21,937 bases of DNA from assembly GCA_900754525.1 (NCBI GenBank), contig CAAEDE010000010.1:1-21937 (forward strand). The letters are read 5' to 3'. The DNA comes from an uncultured Collinsella sp. Lineage in GTDB: Bacteria > Actinomycetota > Coriobacteriia > Coriobacteriales > Coriobacteriaceae. The notes beneath the pieces are model-generated. The model saw only the letters and a program-made list of their open reading frames with translations, was not told the origin of the DNA and did no database searches. Below, piece after piece: positions 1-8,052 of the stretch. A program made the translations under genes and the position numbers. How positions within the stretch are numbered: position 1 is the first letter of the stretch; each line of letters opens with the position of its first letter.

Positions 1-17
1 GGCCTAATGGCTTGGCG

Positions 18-257
18 TCAGCATGCCGCGATTCGGTCGCACGAAGAGCATTTCCCAGTTGACAAAACTATAGGAACACCCCCCTGAACAGAATCGCCGT
101 TATCGGTTGACGGTGCGGCGATTGCCGCCAGCGGCGACATGAGCGGCTGAGCGATGAGGCCCGCCGTCAAAACGGTTGCGACGGCGCGGTTAGCAACGCC
201 CTTGACGTTGGCAGTCTTGGCCCGAGGCTCAAAGTGTTGTGGACTGTAGTTTGCCAT
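18..257 (-). CDS. Short secreted-protein remnant with signal peptide
   Basis: This 79-residue reading frame starts with ATG behind a good ribosome binding site (AAAGGGAG, about 6 nt upstream). Residues 1-25 are polar/basic. Residues about 26-48 form a hydrophobic stretch ending in AIAAP, which looks like a signal peptide with a cleavage site. After a Ser/Asp/Gly-rich linker the frame passes a run of six G (plus-strand C at 79-84) and soon stops with a cysteine-rich tail that does not look like a folded domain. A one-base shift at the G run gives a different tail that also stops, near position 4. I therefore read it as the start of a larger surface protein that has been truncated or frameshifted, or as a phase-variable start. 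No family was recognised. Confidence 0.45.
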   Translation of the reverse strand: MANYSPQHFEPRAKTANVKGVANRAVATVLTAGLIAQPLMSPLAAIAAPSTDNGDSVQGGVPIVLSTGKCSSCDRIAAC

Positions 258-564
258 GGCTTTCTCCCTTTGACACGGATGTATCCATACGTATCAAACG
301 GTAGCTGTCGATTTTTGAATTCTGTTGCGCAACATTGACGACCAGCGTATTTTTTGAAATTCACGCTCTCGTGCTTCACAGTTTCGTCACATTTGAAGGA
401 GCTGGTGCATCATATTCTCGCGGGATGGAATTGAGCCTGTGATTTGCATTTGCTCCCGCGTCATCCGCCCTATCGGATTCTGCATCCAACAGACACCCCG
501 CCCGCTACGGTGTAGAGTTAGGACAACGGGCGCGTTGCGCGGACCGCGCTGGAACGAGGTGGAC

Positions 565-1704
565 ATGGAACTCGACAAACAACAGATCAAGCGACTACGC
601 GAACGCCATCACCGGCGCCACGGCATCCGCCCTGCCCATAGTGAGGCTGCCGAGCAGACTGGTCGCTTTTTAAAGCGCGCGTTCAACATTCGCGAGGGAC
701 GCGCGCCCTATCACGTGATCCGCAAGCGTTTTGTAAACGGGGCGCGTCTGACTGGCTCTCACCTGTGTATCCTCATCATCGCCATGCTCATCGCAAGCAT
801 CGGCCTCGATATCGATTCGGACATCGCCATCGTGGGCGCCATGCTCATCTGCCCGCTCATGGGCTCGGTCCTTGCCATGGCATACGGCATCGCCACGCTC
901 GACCGCGAGATTACCGTCGAAGCCGTCGCCAGCCTTGCGCTGCAGATGGCCTTTTGCCTGGTCACGTCCACGCTGTACTTTAAGCTCTCGCCCCTTGGCA
1001 CCACCACGGCCGCCATCATCGACAACTCGACACCCACCGTCTGGGACCTTACCGTCGCACTCGCAGGCGGCTTTGCAGGCGGGCTGGGCAACTCGCGCGA
1101 CCAGGAACCCGCCACGCTCATCGCCGGCGTGGCCGTGGCGACCGCGCTCATGCCGCCCCTGTGCGCGGCGGGCTACGGCATCGCCATCGCAAGCGGGTCA
1201 CTGTTTCTCTCGGCGCTTTATGAGTTTGGCATCAACGTGGTCTTTATCGCGCTGGCTGCCGAAGCCGTGCTGCTTCTTTTGCGCGTGCCGCTCAAGCGCG
1301 ACCTGAACGGCGACGGTATTGTGACCGCTGAGGAAGACGCCGAGGTCAACGAGCTGTCACGCAAGGTGCGCCGCCGCATCATTGTGGGCACGATGATCTT
1401 TACCATCCCCTGCATCGTCATGACCGCGGGGTCCATTGGCTCGGCGCAGGCCGGCGTGCAGGACGGCTATGGCGTCACCGAAACTACGCGCGAACTTGCC
1501 GCGGTGCTGCCGGGCTTTAAGGATTACACCGTCGCCGTCGAGACCTCGGCTGCCGAGGGCGAGGAAGAGGGCATCGTCGAGCGCGAGGTTGTCGCCCATG
1601 TGACGACAAGCGAGGCGCTTGGGGCACACGACCGTCACGTCGCCCGCAAGCTCATCGACCTCAATGTGCCCGAGCTCGATCGTGTGGAGTTTGACGTAAA
1701 GTGA
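565..1704 (+). CDS. DUF389 family integral membrane protein with EF-hand-like loop
   Basis: A 379-residue protein is predicted from the ATG at 565, which follows GAGGTGG. A longer upstream reading of the same frame has no comparable ribosome binding site and looks non-coding. The N-terminus (1-62) is basic. It is followed by about six or seven hydrophobic segments (roughly 66-85, 88-108, 121-138, 163-184, 187-210, 212-240 and 272-292). The order and motifs such as IVGAMLICPLMG, and the GG-rich segment followed by DQEPATLIAGVAVATALMPP, are typical of DUF389 (TIGR00341-like) proteins, whose function is unknown. Residues 246-257 (DLNGDGIVTAEE) match the 12-residue calcium-binding EF-hand loop and lie in the loop after the main membrane block. 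The C-terminal soluble tail is acidic. The gene is monocistronic as far as can be seen. Confidence 0.85.
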   Translation: MELDKQQIKRLRERHHRRHGIRPAHSEAAEQTGRFLKRAFNIREGRAPYHVIRKRFVNGARLTGSHLCILIIAMLIASIGLDIDSDIAIVGAMLICPLMGSVLAMAYGIATLDREITVEAVASLALQMAFCLVTSTLYFKLSPLGTTTAAIIDNSTPTVWDLTVALAGGFAGGLGNSRDQEPATLIAGVAVATALMPPLCAAGYGIAIASGSLFLSALYEFGINVVFIALAAEAVLLLLRVPLKRDLNGDGIVTAEEDAEVNELSRKVRRRIIVGTMIFTIPCIVMTAGSIGSAQAGVQDGYGVTETTRELAAVLPGFKDYTVAVETSAAEGEEEGIVEREVVAHVTTSEALGAHDRHVARKLIDLNVPELDRVEFDVK

Positions 1705-1771
1705 TGCGGGACGCGAGGTGGGCCCGGCACGAGAGCGCAGCCGCGGGGCGCAGGCACAGCCAAGCGCAGCG

Positions 1772-1992
1772 CTACAGCTCGTACTTGTACACGCGGTAGA
1801 TGTACTTCTCGGCTTCCATCTCGTAGGTGGCGATGGGCAGTCCATAGCGGTCGTCTCGTCGTTTGGCAGATAGGTCACACTGTGCTGGCCTGCGTTGAGC
1901 GAAAAATCGCCTTGGGCCTGCAGCAACTTGTCCTCAAAGCCCGAACCGGCCCAAAAATCGGACAAGCCCACGGAAGGCTGTAGCAAGGTCAT
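1772..1992 (-). pseudogene. Frameshifted C-terminal gene remnant
   Basis: Two adjacent minus-strand frames each look protein-like over part of this stretch. The upstream part begins MTLLQPSVGLSDFW and reads well to about position 1850 (VTYLPNDET). The frame then degrades into proline/arginine-rich shadow sequence. In a neighbouring frame the reading resumes as DRYGLPIATYEMEAEK and ends at a TAG at 1774-1772. A single-base deletion near 1848-1852 would join them into about 73 residues. There is no ribosome binding site before the ATG and a TAA codon directly precedes it, so this is probably the end of a decayed gene. The family was not recognised. Confidence 0.5.
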
Positions 1993-2010
1993 TTACGCAA
2001 CATATGTCCA

Positions 2011-2046
2011 GAAAAAGCGGGTGGTAGCCGGTACGGCTACCACCCG
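2011..2046 (-). terminator. Rho-independent terminator of the activase operon
   Basis: A 13-bp perfect stem (CGGGTGGTAGCCG at 2018-2030 pairing with 2034-2046) has a GTA loop. On the minus strand it is followed by CTTTTTC. It begins 32 nt after the activase stop codon. Confidence 0.9.
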
Positions 2047-2077
2047 TTTGTCTCATATCCAGCCCATAGCAGGCCAG

Positions 2078-5000
2078 CTACTTCTTAATGCCGTGTCCCA
2101 GACGCTTGGCGACCGATGCAACGGCCTCCTCGCTGGCCGGTCCGCAGCTCACGCAGCCATCATGGGCACGCATCTGGCCGGTGACCTCGTCCATCGCGAG
2201 CGGCGCCACCTTCTCGAGCTTAAAGCCCTTGCCAGCGCGCATGTTCTCCTTTGCCACGCTGATCATGAGCTTAATACGGTTGAGCTGGTTGACCTCAGAC
2301 GCACCGGGGTCGTAGTCCACTGCAACGATGTTGCTCTCGGGGTGCTGACGGCGCAGCTCCTTGATCACGGCCTTGCCCACCACGTGGTTGGGCAGGCACG
2401 CGAAGGGCTGCGTGCAGATGATGTTGGGCGCACCGTGGTCGATCAGGTCGAGCATCTCGGCCGTGAGCAGCCAGCCCTCGCCCATGTTGTTGCACACCGA
2501 AAGCACTGTGCGGGCCTTGTCGGCCATGGTGCCGATGCGCTCGGGAGCCTCAAAGCGGCGGGACCTTTCGAGCATCTCCTCCACCGGCGTACGCATCCAG
2601 TCCACGAGTTTGATGAGCGCCTGCATACCAGCGCGCGTAGTGGCAGAGCTTCCCAGCTCGTCCTTCTGCAGCTCCGCGTTGCTCATGGAGTACAGGAAGA
2701 AGTCGAGCAGACCCGGCACCACGGCCTCGCAGCCCTCGCGCTCGATCACGTCGACCACATGGTTGTTGGCCGTAGGGTGGAACTTGACCAGGATCTCGCC
2801 GACCACACCCACGCGCGGCTTGGTGCCCTCGCCCACGAGCGGCATGGTGTCGAACGCGCGGATGGCTTCGCGGCACAGCTTGGTGTAGTTGTGCCTGTTG
2901 AACTTAGGCGCCAGCTTGCGGGCACGCGCCATGTATTCCTCGTAGAGTGCGTTGGCAGCACCGGGCGTGGCCTCGTACGGGCGGCAACGGTAGAGCATCT
3001 GCATCATCACGTCGCCAAAGAGCACCGCGTAGACCGCCTGCTTAAGCAGCGCCGGCGTAACCTTAAAGCCGGGGTTGTCCTCGCCCAGCGCCACGGCCGA
3101 AAGCGAGATTACCGGAATCTCGGGGTGGCCGCTCTCGCGCAGCGCCTTGCGGATGAGCGCGATGTAGTTAGTGGCACGGCAGCCGCCGCCGGTCTGGCTG
3201 ATGACCACAGCCGTCTTGGACAGGTCGTACCGACCGCTCTCGATGGCCTCCATGATCTGGCCCGTCACCAGGATCGACGGATAGCAGATGTCGTTGTTCA
3301 CGTAGCGCAGGCCGGCCTCGACGGCATCGTGGTCAGTCGAGGGCAGCAGCTCCAGGTTGTAGCCGGCACCGCGGAATACCTCTTTGACCAGGTCAAAGTG
3401 GATCGGCGCCATCTGCGGGCACAGGATGGTATAGCCCTCCTCGCGCATCTGCTCGGTAAAGGGCACCTTGGGCCACGCGGTCGAAGCACTCTCGCGCTGC
3501 GCCTCGAACGTGTACTTGCGGCTCGCAAACGCGGGGGCATCCGTAGAGGGCGCCACCGGCGCGGCGTCGCCTTGCTCGTAAGTCTCGCCCGCGGCCGTGG
3601 CCTCGGCCAGGCGTTCGGCCTCCTGGTCCTTAAGCGCGGCCATGAGCGAGCGGATGCGAATGCGCGCGGCACCCAGGTTGGATACCTCGTCGATCTTGAG
3701 CACGGTGTAGATCTTGCCGCTGGCTTCCAGAATCTCCTGCACCTGGTCGGTGGTCAGGGCGTCCAGGCCGCAGCCGAAGGAGTTGAGCTGGATCAGGTCC
3801 AGGTCGTTGCGCATCGTCACAAAACGGGCGACGGCGTACAGGCGGCTGTGGTACATCCACTGGTCGACGACGCGAATCGGACGCTCGGGCTTCACCAGGT
3901 GCGCAAGCGAATCCTCGGTAAAGACCGCAAAGCCAAAGCTCGAGATAAGCTCGGGCAGGGCGTGATTGATCTCGGGGTCGTTATGGTAAGGACGGCCGGC
4001 GAGTACGATGCCGTGGCCGCCGTGGTCCTCGACCCACTTAAGGGCCTCCTCGCCCATGGTCTGGATATCCTCGTGGAAACGCGCGTCGGCCTCAAAGGCA
4101 GCGTTGACGGCGGCATCGACCTCGGAGCGCGTGATCTTGGGACCGCGCACGCGACCGCGACCGGCTTGCGCATCGGCCACGCGGTCGACGGCGAGCACCT
4201 GGTACAGGCGGCGCTTGAGCTCGGTCTTATCGTGATAGGGCACAAACGGGTACAGGAACTCGATGTTCTGCTCGCGAATCTCGTCAATATTGAGCGCCAG
4301 CGCCGTGGGGTAGCTCATGACGATGGGGCAGTTATAGCAGTTGCCAGCGGTCGGATCCTCCTTGCGCTCCCAGCGCACGCACGGCATCCAGATAAAGTCG
4401 ACATCGCGGTCGATAAGGTTCATCACATGGCCGTGGCTCATCTTGGCCGGATAGCACACGCTCTCGGACGGCATGGACTCGATGCCCGCCTGGTAGGTCT
4501 TCTTGCTCGACTGGTCGGACAGCTGCACGCTAAAGCCCAAGCGCGTAAAGAACGCATGCCAGAAGGGGTAGTTCTCGTACATGTTGAGCGCGCGCGGGAT
4601 GCCGACGGTACCACGCGGGGCCTCGTCGGGGCTCAGCACCTCGCGGTCAAAGAGCAGCTCGTTTTTCTTTTTGAAGAGGTTGGGGGCCTCGGTCTTTTGC
4701 TTTTTGTGGCCGGCGCCCTTCTCGCAGCGGTTGCCGGTAATGAAGCGCCTGCCGCCGCCAAAGTCGTTGACGGTGAGTTGGCAGTTGTTGGAGCAGCGAC
4801 CGCAGCGGACATGCTTTTGCGTCACGGTAAGGTGCGCGATGTCCTCAGCCGAAAGGATGGTCGAGGTGCCATCGGCACCGGCGCGATCGCGGGCGAGCAG
4901 GGCCGCACCATAGGCGCCCATGCAGCCGGCGATGTCGGGACGCACGGCATGAACGCCGGTGAGCTGCTCAAACGCGCGCAGCGTGGCATCGGACATAAAG

Positions 5001-6865
5001 GTGCCGCCCTGAACGATCACCTGGCTGCCGATCTCCTTGGGGTCGCGCAGCTTAATGACCTTGAACAAGGCGTTCTTGATGACGGAATAGGACAGGCCGG
5101 CCGCAATGTCGCCCACCGTGGCGCCTTCCTTTTGCGCCTGCTTGACGCGCGAGTTCATAAAGACCGTGCAGCGACTGCCCAGGTCGACCGGGGCCTTGGC
5201 ATGGATGGCGGCGTCGGCGAACGCGCGCACGTCCATGTTCATAGAGACGGCGAAGCTCTCGATAAAGCTACCGCAACCCGACGAGCAGGCCTCGTTGAGC
5301 ATGATGTGCTCGATAACGCCGTCCTTGACGCGCAGGCACTTCATGTCCTGGCCGCCGATGTCCAGAATGAACTCCACGCCGGGCAGGAATGCCTTGGCGC
5401 CACGCAGGTGCGCGACGGTCTCGATCTCGCCGGAGTCGGCCTTGAGGGCCTCGATGAGCAGCGCCTCGCCGTAGCCCGTGGTGGTCACGTGGCCGATGGT
5501 GCAGCCTGCAGGGATATGGTTGTAGAAATCGGCCATGATGACCTTGGCCGTGCCCAGGATGTCGCCGTTGTTGTTGCCGTACCAGGTGTGCAACAGCTGG
5601 CCGTCCTCGCCCACGAGCGCGGCCTTCATGGTGGTGGAACCGGCGTCGATGCCAATGAACACGCGGCCGGTGTAGCCGTCGAGCTTGCCCTTGGGGACGA
5701 CTTCCTGGTCGTGGCGGGTTTTGAACTCGGCGAAGTCCTCGTCGGTGGCAAAGAGCGGATCCAGGCGCTCGACCTCGGCACCCTGTGTGTCACCCAGGGC
5801 ATCGATAGCCTCGATGAGCTGCGGGAACGTGCTGAGCTTGTTGGACTCATGCGCCATGGCGGCGCCGCTCGCCACAAACAGGTGAGCGTTTTGGGGCACA
5901 ATGCGGTGCTCCTCGTCCAGGTTGAGCGTAAGGTAGAAGCGGTGGCGCAGCTCGGAGAGGTACTGCAGCGGGCCGCCCAGGAAGGCGACGTTGCCGCGGA
6001 TGGGACGGCCGCACGCCAGGCCCGAGATAGTCTGGGTCACGACAGCCTGGAAGATGGAGGCCGCCACGTCCTCGGGGCGGGCGCCTTCGTTGAGCAGCGG
6101 CTGGACGTCGGTCTTGGCAAAGACGCCGCAGCGGCTGGCGATTGGATAGATGGTGGTGGCGTTGGCCGCGAGCTCGTTGAGGCCGCTGGCGTCGGTGTGC
6201 AGCAGAGTGGCCATCTGGTCGATGAACGCGCCAGTGCCGCCGGCGCAGGTGCCGTTCATGCGCTGCTCGATGCCGTTGTCGAAGTAGATGATCTTGGCGT
6301 CCTCGCCGCCCAGCTCGATGGCGACATCGGTGGCCGGGATAAGGGTCTCGACGGCACGCTTGCTGGCGATGACCTCCTGGACAAACTCCAGGTCGAGCCA
6401 TTGGGACAGCAGCAGGCCGCCCGAGCCGGTAATGGCGCAGGTCATCTGGGCCGTCGGCAGCACGGTCGCAGCACCCTCGAACAGGTCGCGAGCGCAGGCG
6501 CGGACGTCGGTGTGGTGGCGCTGGTACTTGGCATAGACGATCTGGTTGTCGTCGTTGAGCACGGCGAGCTTAACGGTGGTGGAACCCACGTCGATGCCCA
6601 AGTGCAGGTTGCCACGAGCGTTCTCGGGGTTGAAGATCGCGCCTTCGGGGGCGTGGGCGGCGGTGACGGCTACGGGCTCAGCGGCGGTGGCGGGCTCGCT
6701 AGCGATGGACGTCTCCCCTGCCGCGTTCTTGGCCTCGGCAACCGCCTCGGCGACCTTCTCGGCAGCGGCAGTCGCGGCCTTCTGCGCGGCGTCCACCACG
6801 GCGGGCGCAGCCTCGCGTGCGGCAGCGACCACACGGTCTTTAATGCCCTCGACGAGTTTGCTCAT
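2078..6865 (-). CDS. Acyl-CoA dehydratase activase / 2-hydroxyacyl-CoA dehydratase-like fusion
   Basis: This is a 1595-residue multidomain protein. Residues 1-75 form an unusual Ala/Glu-rich helical extension. Two BadF/BcrA/HgdC-type ASKHA ATPase domains follow. The first has LGIDVGSTTVKL (89-100), GGEDAK (196-201) and NGTCAGGTGAF with a candidate cluster-ligand Cys at 207. The second has IGIDAGSTTMKAAL (from 404), GGQDMK (514-519) and NEACSSGCGSF (534-544). A four-cysteine motif CGRCSNNC...C (688, 691, 695, 714) leads into a DUF2229-like region (from about 755, GIPRALNMYENYPFWHAFF) and an HgdB-like C-terminal half that ends with CVSCG. In the family, activases carry a [4Fe-4S] cluster and drive ATP-dependent electron injection into 2-hydroxyacyl-CoA dehydratases. 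The substrate of the large fusions is not established. The start has AGGAGAG 6 nt upstream. It lies 11 nt after the TetR gene, so the two form an operon. Confidence 0.88.
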   Translation of the reverse strand: MSKLVEGIKDRVVAAAREAAPAVVDAAQKAATAAAEKVAEAVAEAKNAAGETSIASEPATAAEPVAVTAAHAPEGAIFNPENARGNLHLGIDVGSTTVKLAVLNDDNQIVYAKYQRHHTDVRACARDLFEGAATVLPTAQMTCAITGSGGLLLSQWLDLEFVQEVIASKRAVETLIPATDVAIELGGEDAKIIYFDNGIEQRMNGTCAGGTGAFIDQMATLLHTDASGLNELAANATTIYPIASRCGVFAKTDVQPLLNEGARPEDVAASIFQAVVTQTISGLACGRPIRGNVAFLGGPLQYLSELRHRFYLTLNLDEEHRIVPQNAHLFVASGAAMAHESNKLSTFPQLIEAIDALGDTQGAEVERLDPLFATDEDFAEFKTRHDQEVVPKGKLDGYTGRVFIGIDAGSTTMKAALVGEDGQLLHTWYGNNNGDILGTAKVIMADFYNHIPAGCTIGHVTTTGYGEALLIEALKADSGEIETVAHLRGAKAFLPGVEFILDIGGQDMKCLRVKDGVIEHIMLNEACSSGCGSFIESFAVSMNMDVRAFADAAIHAKAPVDLGSRCTVFMNSRVKQAQKEGATVGDIAAGLSYSVIKNALFKVIKLRDPKEIGSQVIVQGGTFMSDATLRAFEQLTGVHAVRPDIAGCMGAYGAALLARDRAGADGTSTILSAEDIAHLTVTQKHVRCGRCSNNCQLTVNDFGGGRRFITGNRCEKGAGHKKQKTEAPNLFKKKNELLFDREVLSPDEAPRGTVGIPRALNMYENYPFWHAFFTRLGFSVQLSDQSSKKTYQAGIESMPSESVCYPAKMSHGHVMNLIDRDVDFIWMPCVRWERKEDPTAGNCYNCPIVMSYPTALALNIDEIREQNIEFLYPFVPYHDKTELKRRLYQVLAVDRVADAQAGRGRVRGPKITRSEVDAAVNAAFEADARFHEDIQTMGEEALKWVEDHGGHGIVLAGRPYHNDPEINHALPELISSFGFAVFTEDSLAHLVKPERPIRVVDQWMYHSRLYAVARFVTMRNDLDLIQLNSFGCGLDALTTDQVQEILEASGKIYTVLKIDEVSNLGAARIRIRSLMAALKDQEAERLAEATAAGETYEQGDAAPVAPSTDAPAFASRKYTFEAQRESASTAWPKVPFTEQMREEGYTILCPQMAPIHFDLVKEVFRGAGYNLELLPSTDHDAVEAGLRYVNNDICYPSILVTGQIMEAIESGRYDLSKTAVVISQTGGGCRATNYIALIRKALRESGHPEIPVISLSAVALGEDNPGFKVTPALLKQAVYAVLFGDVMMQMLYRCRPYEATPGAANALYEEYMARARKLAPKFNRHNYTKLCREAIRAFDTMPLVGEGTKPRVGVVGEILVKFHPTANNHVVDVIEREGCEAVVPGLLDFFLYSMSNAELQKDELGSSATTRAGMQALIKLVDWMRTPVEEMLERSRRFEAPERIGTMADKARTVLSVCNNMGEGWLLTAEMLDLIDHGAPNIICTQPFACLPNHVVGKAVIKELRRQHPESNIVAVDYDPGASEVNQLNRIKLMISVAKENMRAGKGFKLEKVAPLAMDEVTGQMRAHDGCVSCGPASEEAVASVAKRLGHGIKK

Positions 6866-6876
6866 TGTCTCTCCTC

Positions 6877-7587
6877 TTAGTTGTTGGACTCGACGGTTGC
6901 GGTGGTGTCGACCGCGTCCTCGAGCTGCAGGTTCAATAGCTTCATGCCGTATTCCGGCACGTTGATATCGATGGGTTGGCCATACAGATCACCAGGGCGC
7001 ACAAAAGCGAGCACCGTCATAATGCGCGCCATGGCCTCGGGCGATTCGGTGAGCCCGCGCTCAAACCAGCGCTGAATCATGCCGACCTCGGCGCTCACGA
7101 CGTAGGTAACGTAGTAGTCAAAGAACGTGCCCAGCGCCAGGCCCAAAATGCCCGTCTGTGCACGCGGCACCACGGCCTCGCGTGCGGTATCGATGATCTT
7201 TTTAATAAAGGCGGGGTCGCCGCCCGGGCCCAGCAGCGATCCGATTAAATCGCGGTTGGCCGCAAGGTAGCGCAGCAACTCAACCGAACCGGGTGCCGGC
7301 TCGAGCTCATCGATGTTGTGATAGAGATCGGGCAGCTGAGCTGCGGTGATGAGCTCAATGCGCTCACGGATCTCGGCCAGCAAGCCGTCCTCGATTTGAT
7401 TGATAAAGTCGGGGATATCGCGGTAGTGCGAATAGAACGTGCGGCGCGTAAGGCCAGCGCGCTCGGTGAGCGACGCGACATTAATGCGCGAAAGGTCGCC
7501 GCTTTCGGCAAGCTCGCTGGCAAGTGCCTGGCGAAGGGCACGCTGCGAGCGAAGGGACCGGCGGTCGCATTTTTCGAGCTGGGACAA
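6877..7587 (-). CDS. TetR/AcrR-family transcriptional regulator
   Basis: A 236-residue regulator starts at a TTG codon with a near-perfect ribosome binding site (AAGGAGG, 4 nt spacing); no ATG fits as well. The N-terminal helix-turn-helix is clear: residues about 35-60 read INVASLTERAGLTRRTFYSHY, the usual TetR recognition-helix pattern ending in Y-x-H-Y. The C-terminal ligand/dimer domain is helical and not assignable to a ligand class. The gene is 11 nt upstream of and co-directional with the giant activase, so it probably controls its own operon, perhaps in response to an acyl-CoA or fatty-acid-type signal; that is inference. Tandem TATTGCACA repeats lie just upstream. Confidence 0.85.
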   Translation of the reverse strand: MSQLEKCDRRSLRSQRALRQALASELAESGDLSRINVASLTERAGLTRRTFYSHYRDIPDFINQIEDGLLAEIRERIELITAAQLPDLYHNIDELEPAPGSVELLRYLAANRDLIGSLLGPGGDPAFIKKIIDTAREAVVPRAQTGILGLALGTFFDYYVTYVVSAEVGMIQRWFERGLTESPEAMARIMTVLAFVRPGDLYGQPIDINVPEYGMKLLNLQLEDAVDTTATVESNN

Positions 7588-7616
7588 GCGTCCTCCTTGT
7601 TACTCAGTCTGTGCGC

Positions 7617-7659
7617 TATTGCACAGTGCGAGTATTATTGCACACCGTGTGTATCAACA
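7617..7659 (-). promoter_or_regulatory. Probable promoter/operator of the TetR-activase operon
   Basis: The 9-mer TATTGCACA occurs at 7617-7625 and again at 7636-7644, a 19-bp period (about two helical turns), and is partly palindromic with flanking GTGC/GCAC. A weak minus-strand promoter (TTGATA 7657-7652, 15-bp spacer, AATACT 7636-7631) overlaps the repeats, as expected for an autoregulated TetR gene. The operator is plausible; the promoter assignment is weak. Confidence 0.4.
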
Positions 7660-7676
7660 CGTAAAGGCAATATTTA

Positions 7677-7711
7677 GGATGTGACGAAGGGGCAGCCTCT
7701 TTGTCACATCC
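7677..7711. repeat. Intergenic palindrome, copy 1 (TGTGAC...GTCACA type)
   Basis: GGATGTGACGAAGGGG pairs with CTCTTTGTCACATCC across a 4-nt loop, using G-T wobbles. Its core is nearly the same as the element at 8116-8144. There is no T-tract on either side, so it is not a standard terminator. The two copies bracket the small-peptide/RNA locus. Confidence 0.7.
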
Positions 7712-7765
7712 AGCGACCGCCTAGGTTGTGCCGGTTGTGCCAGGCTTTTAGAGCGGCATTACCGA

Positions 7766-7794
7766 TTGTCCAAAATGTCATTCGTGGGTAGAAT
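7766..7794 (+). promoter_or_regulatory. Promoter of the short convergent RNA
   Basis: TTGTCC (7766-7771) and TAGAAT (7789-7794) are separated by exactly 17 bp, predicting a plus-strand start near 7801. The same -10 hexamer, TAGAAT, is used by the opposing small-peptide promoter. Confidence 0.6.
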
Positions 7795-7800
7795 AGTGTC

Positions 7801-7883
7801 GACGGCAGCCCAAGTTCTGGAAAGCTGGGCAGCGCCGTTGCTTGGATTAAGGGGTCAACGCCTTAGCGGCGGCGACCCCTTTT
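7801..7883 (+). ncRNA. Putative antisense regulatory RNA (antitoxin-like)
   Basis: A predicted transcript of about 83 nt has no credible reading frame. It begins with a stable hairpin (ACGGC at 7802-7806 pairs with 7834-7838, and GCCCA at 7808-7812 pairs with 7826-7830). It ends in a terminator hairpin (GGGGTC 7851-7856 with GACCCC 7874-7879) followed by TTTT. The terminator stem covers the stop codon of the opposing 41-residue peptide gene, so the two transcripts overlap tail to tail. The RNA also contains CGTTGCTT (7836-7843), which is repeated at 7885-7892 and 7897-7904 inside the opposing gene. The RNA is therefore complementary to the peptide mRNA at extra positions. Promoter, structure and overlap are seen in the sequence; the antitoxin role is inferred. 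Confidence 0.55.
7851..7883 (+). terminator. Terminator shared by the short RNA and the peptide gene
   Basis: The stem GGGGTC/GACCCC is extended by inner GCC/GGC pairs and followed by TTTT on the plus strand. On the minus strand the same hairpin is followed only by a short T pair, so it terminates mainly plus-strand transcripts but may act in both directions. Confidence 0.65.
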
Positions 7884-7988
7884 ACGTTGCTTCGAACGTT
7901 GCTTGAGTGCCTCGGAAAGCCCGACGAGCGCTGTGAAGAACGAGACCAAAGCGGTCAGAAGTCTCACAAAATCAATCAGATCGGTCAT
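7863..7988 (-). CDS. Small hydrophobic/basic peptide, putative type I toxin
   Basis: This 41-residue peptide starts with ATG 5 nt behind a near-ideal ribosome binding site (GGAGGTGA). Residues 1-8 are polar (MTDLIDF). Residues about 9-27 form one hydrophobic helix (LLTALVSFFTALVGL), long enough to cross a membrane. Residues 29-41 are strongly basic (KQRSKQRKRGRRR). Short N-terminus, single transmembrane helix and charged tail is the layout of type I toxins such as Fst, TxpA or Ldr, although I see no clear sequence match to a named family. The ribosome binding site lies in a 6-bp hairpin, another trait of such toxins. A short RNA runs convergently and overlaps the gene's 3' end. It could alternatively be a membrane peptide with no toxin role. 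Confidence 0.65.
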   Translation of the reverse strand: MTDLIDFVRLLTALVSFFTALVGLSEALKQRSKQRKRGRRR

Positions 7989-7996
7989 GGGCATCA

Positions 7997-8015
7997 CCTC
8001 CCATCAGATGGAGGG
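7997..8015 (-). promoter_or_regulatory. Hairpin hiding the small-peptide ribosome binding site
   Basis: In the minus-strand transcript CCCTCC pairs perfectly with GGGAGG (loop of 7 nt). This places most of the Shine-Dalgarno GGGAGGTGA within a stem, which would limit translation until the RNA is processed or refolded. Confidence 0.6.
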
Positions 8016-8052
8016 CGTTGCCCGGCACATGGAACTGCCGTCAACAGTATCA

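Noticed and set aside
1895..6880. A 1661-codon plus-strand open frame antisense to the activase gene
   Set aside because: It mirrors the codon structure of the GC-rich activase (third-position bias keeps the opposite frame open). Its translation is a His/Val/Leu/Asp-rich composition typical of antisense shadows, and it lacks a ribosome binding site and any family motif.
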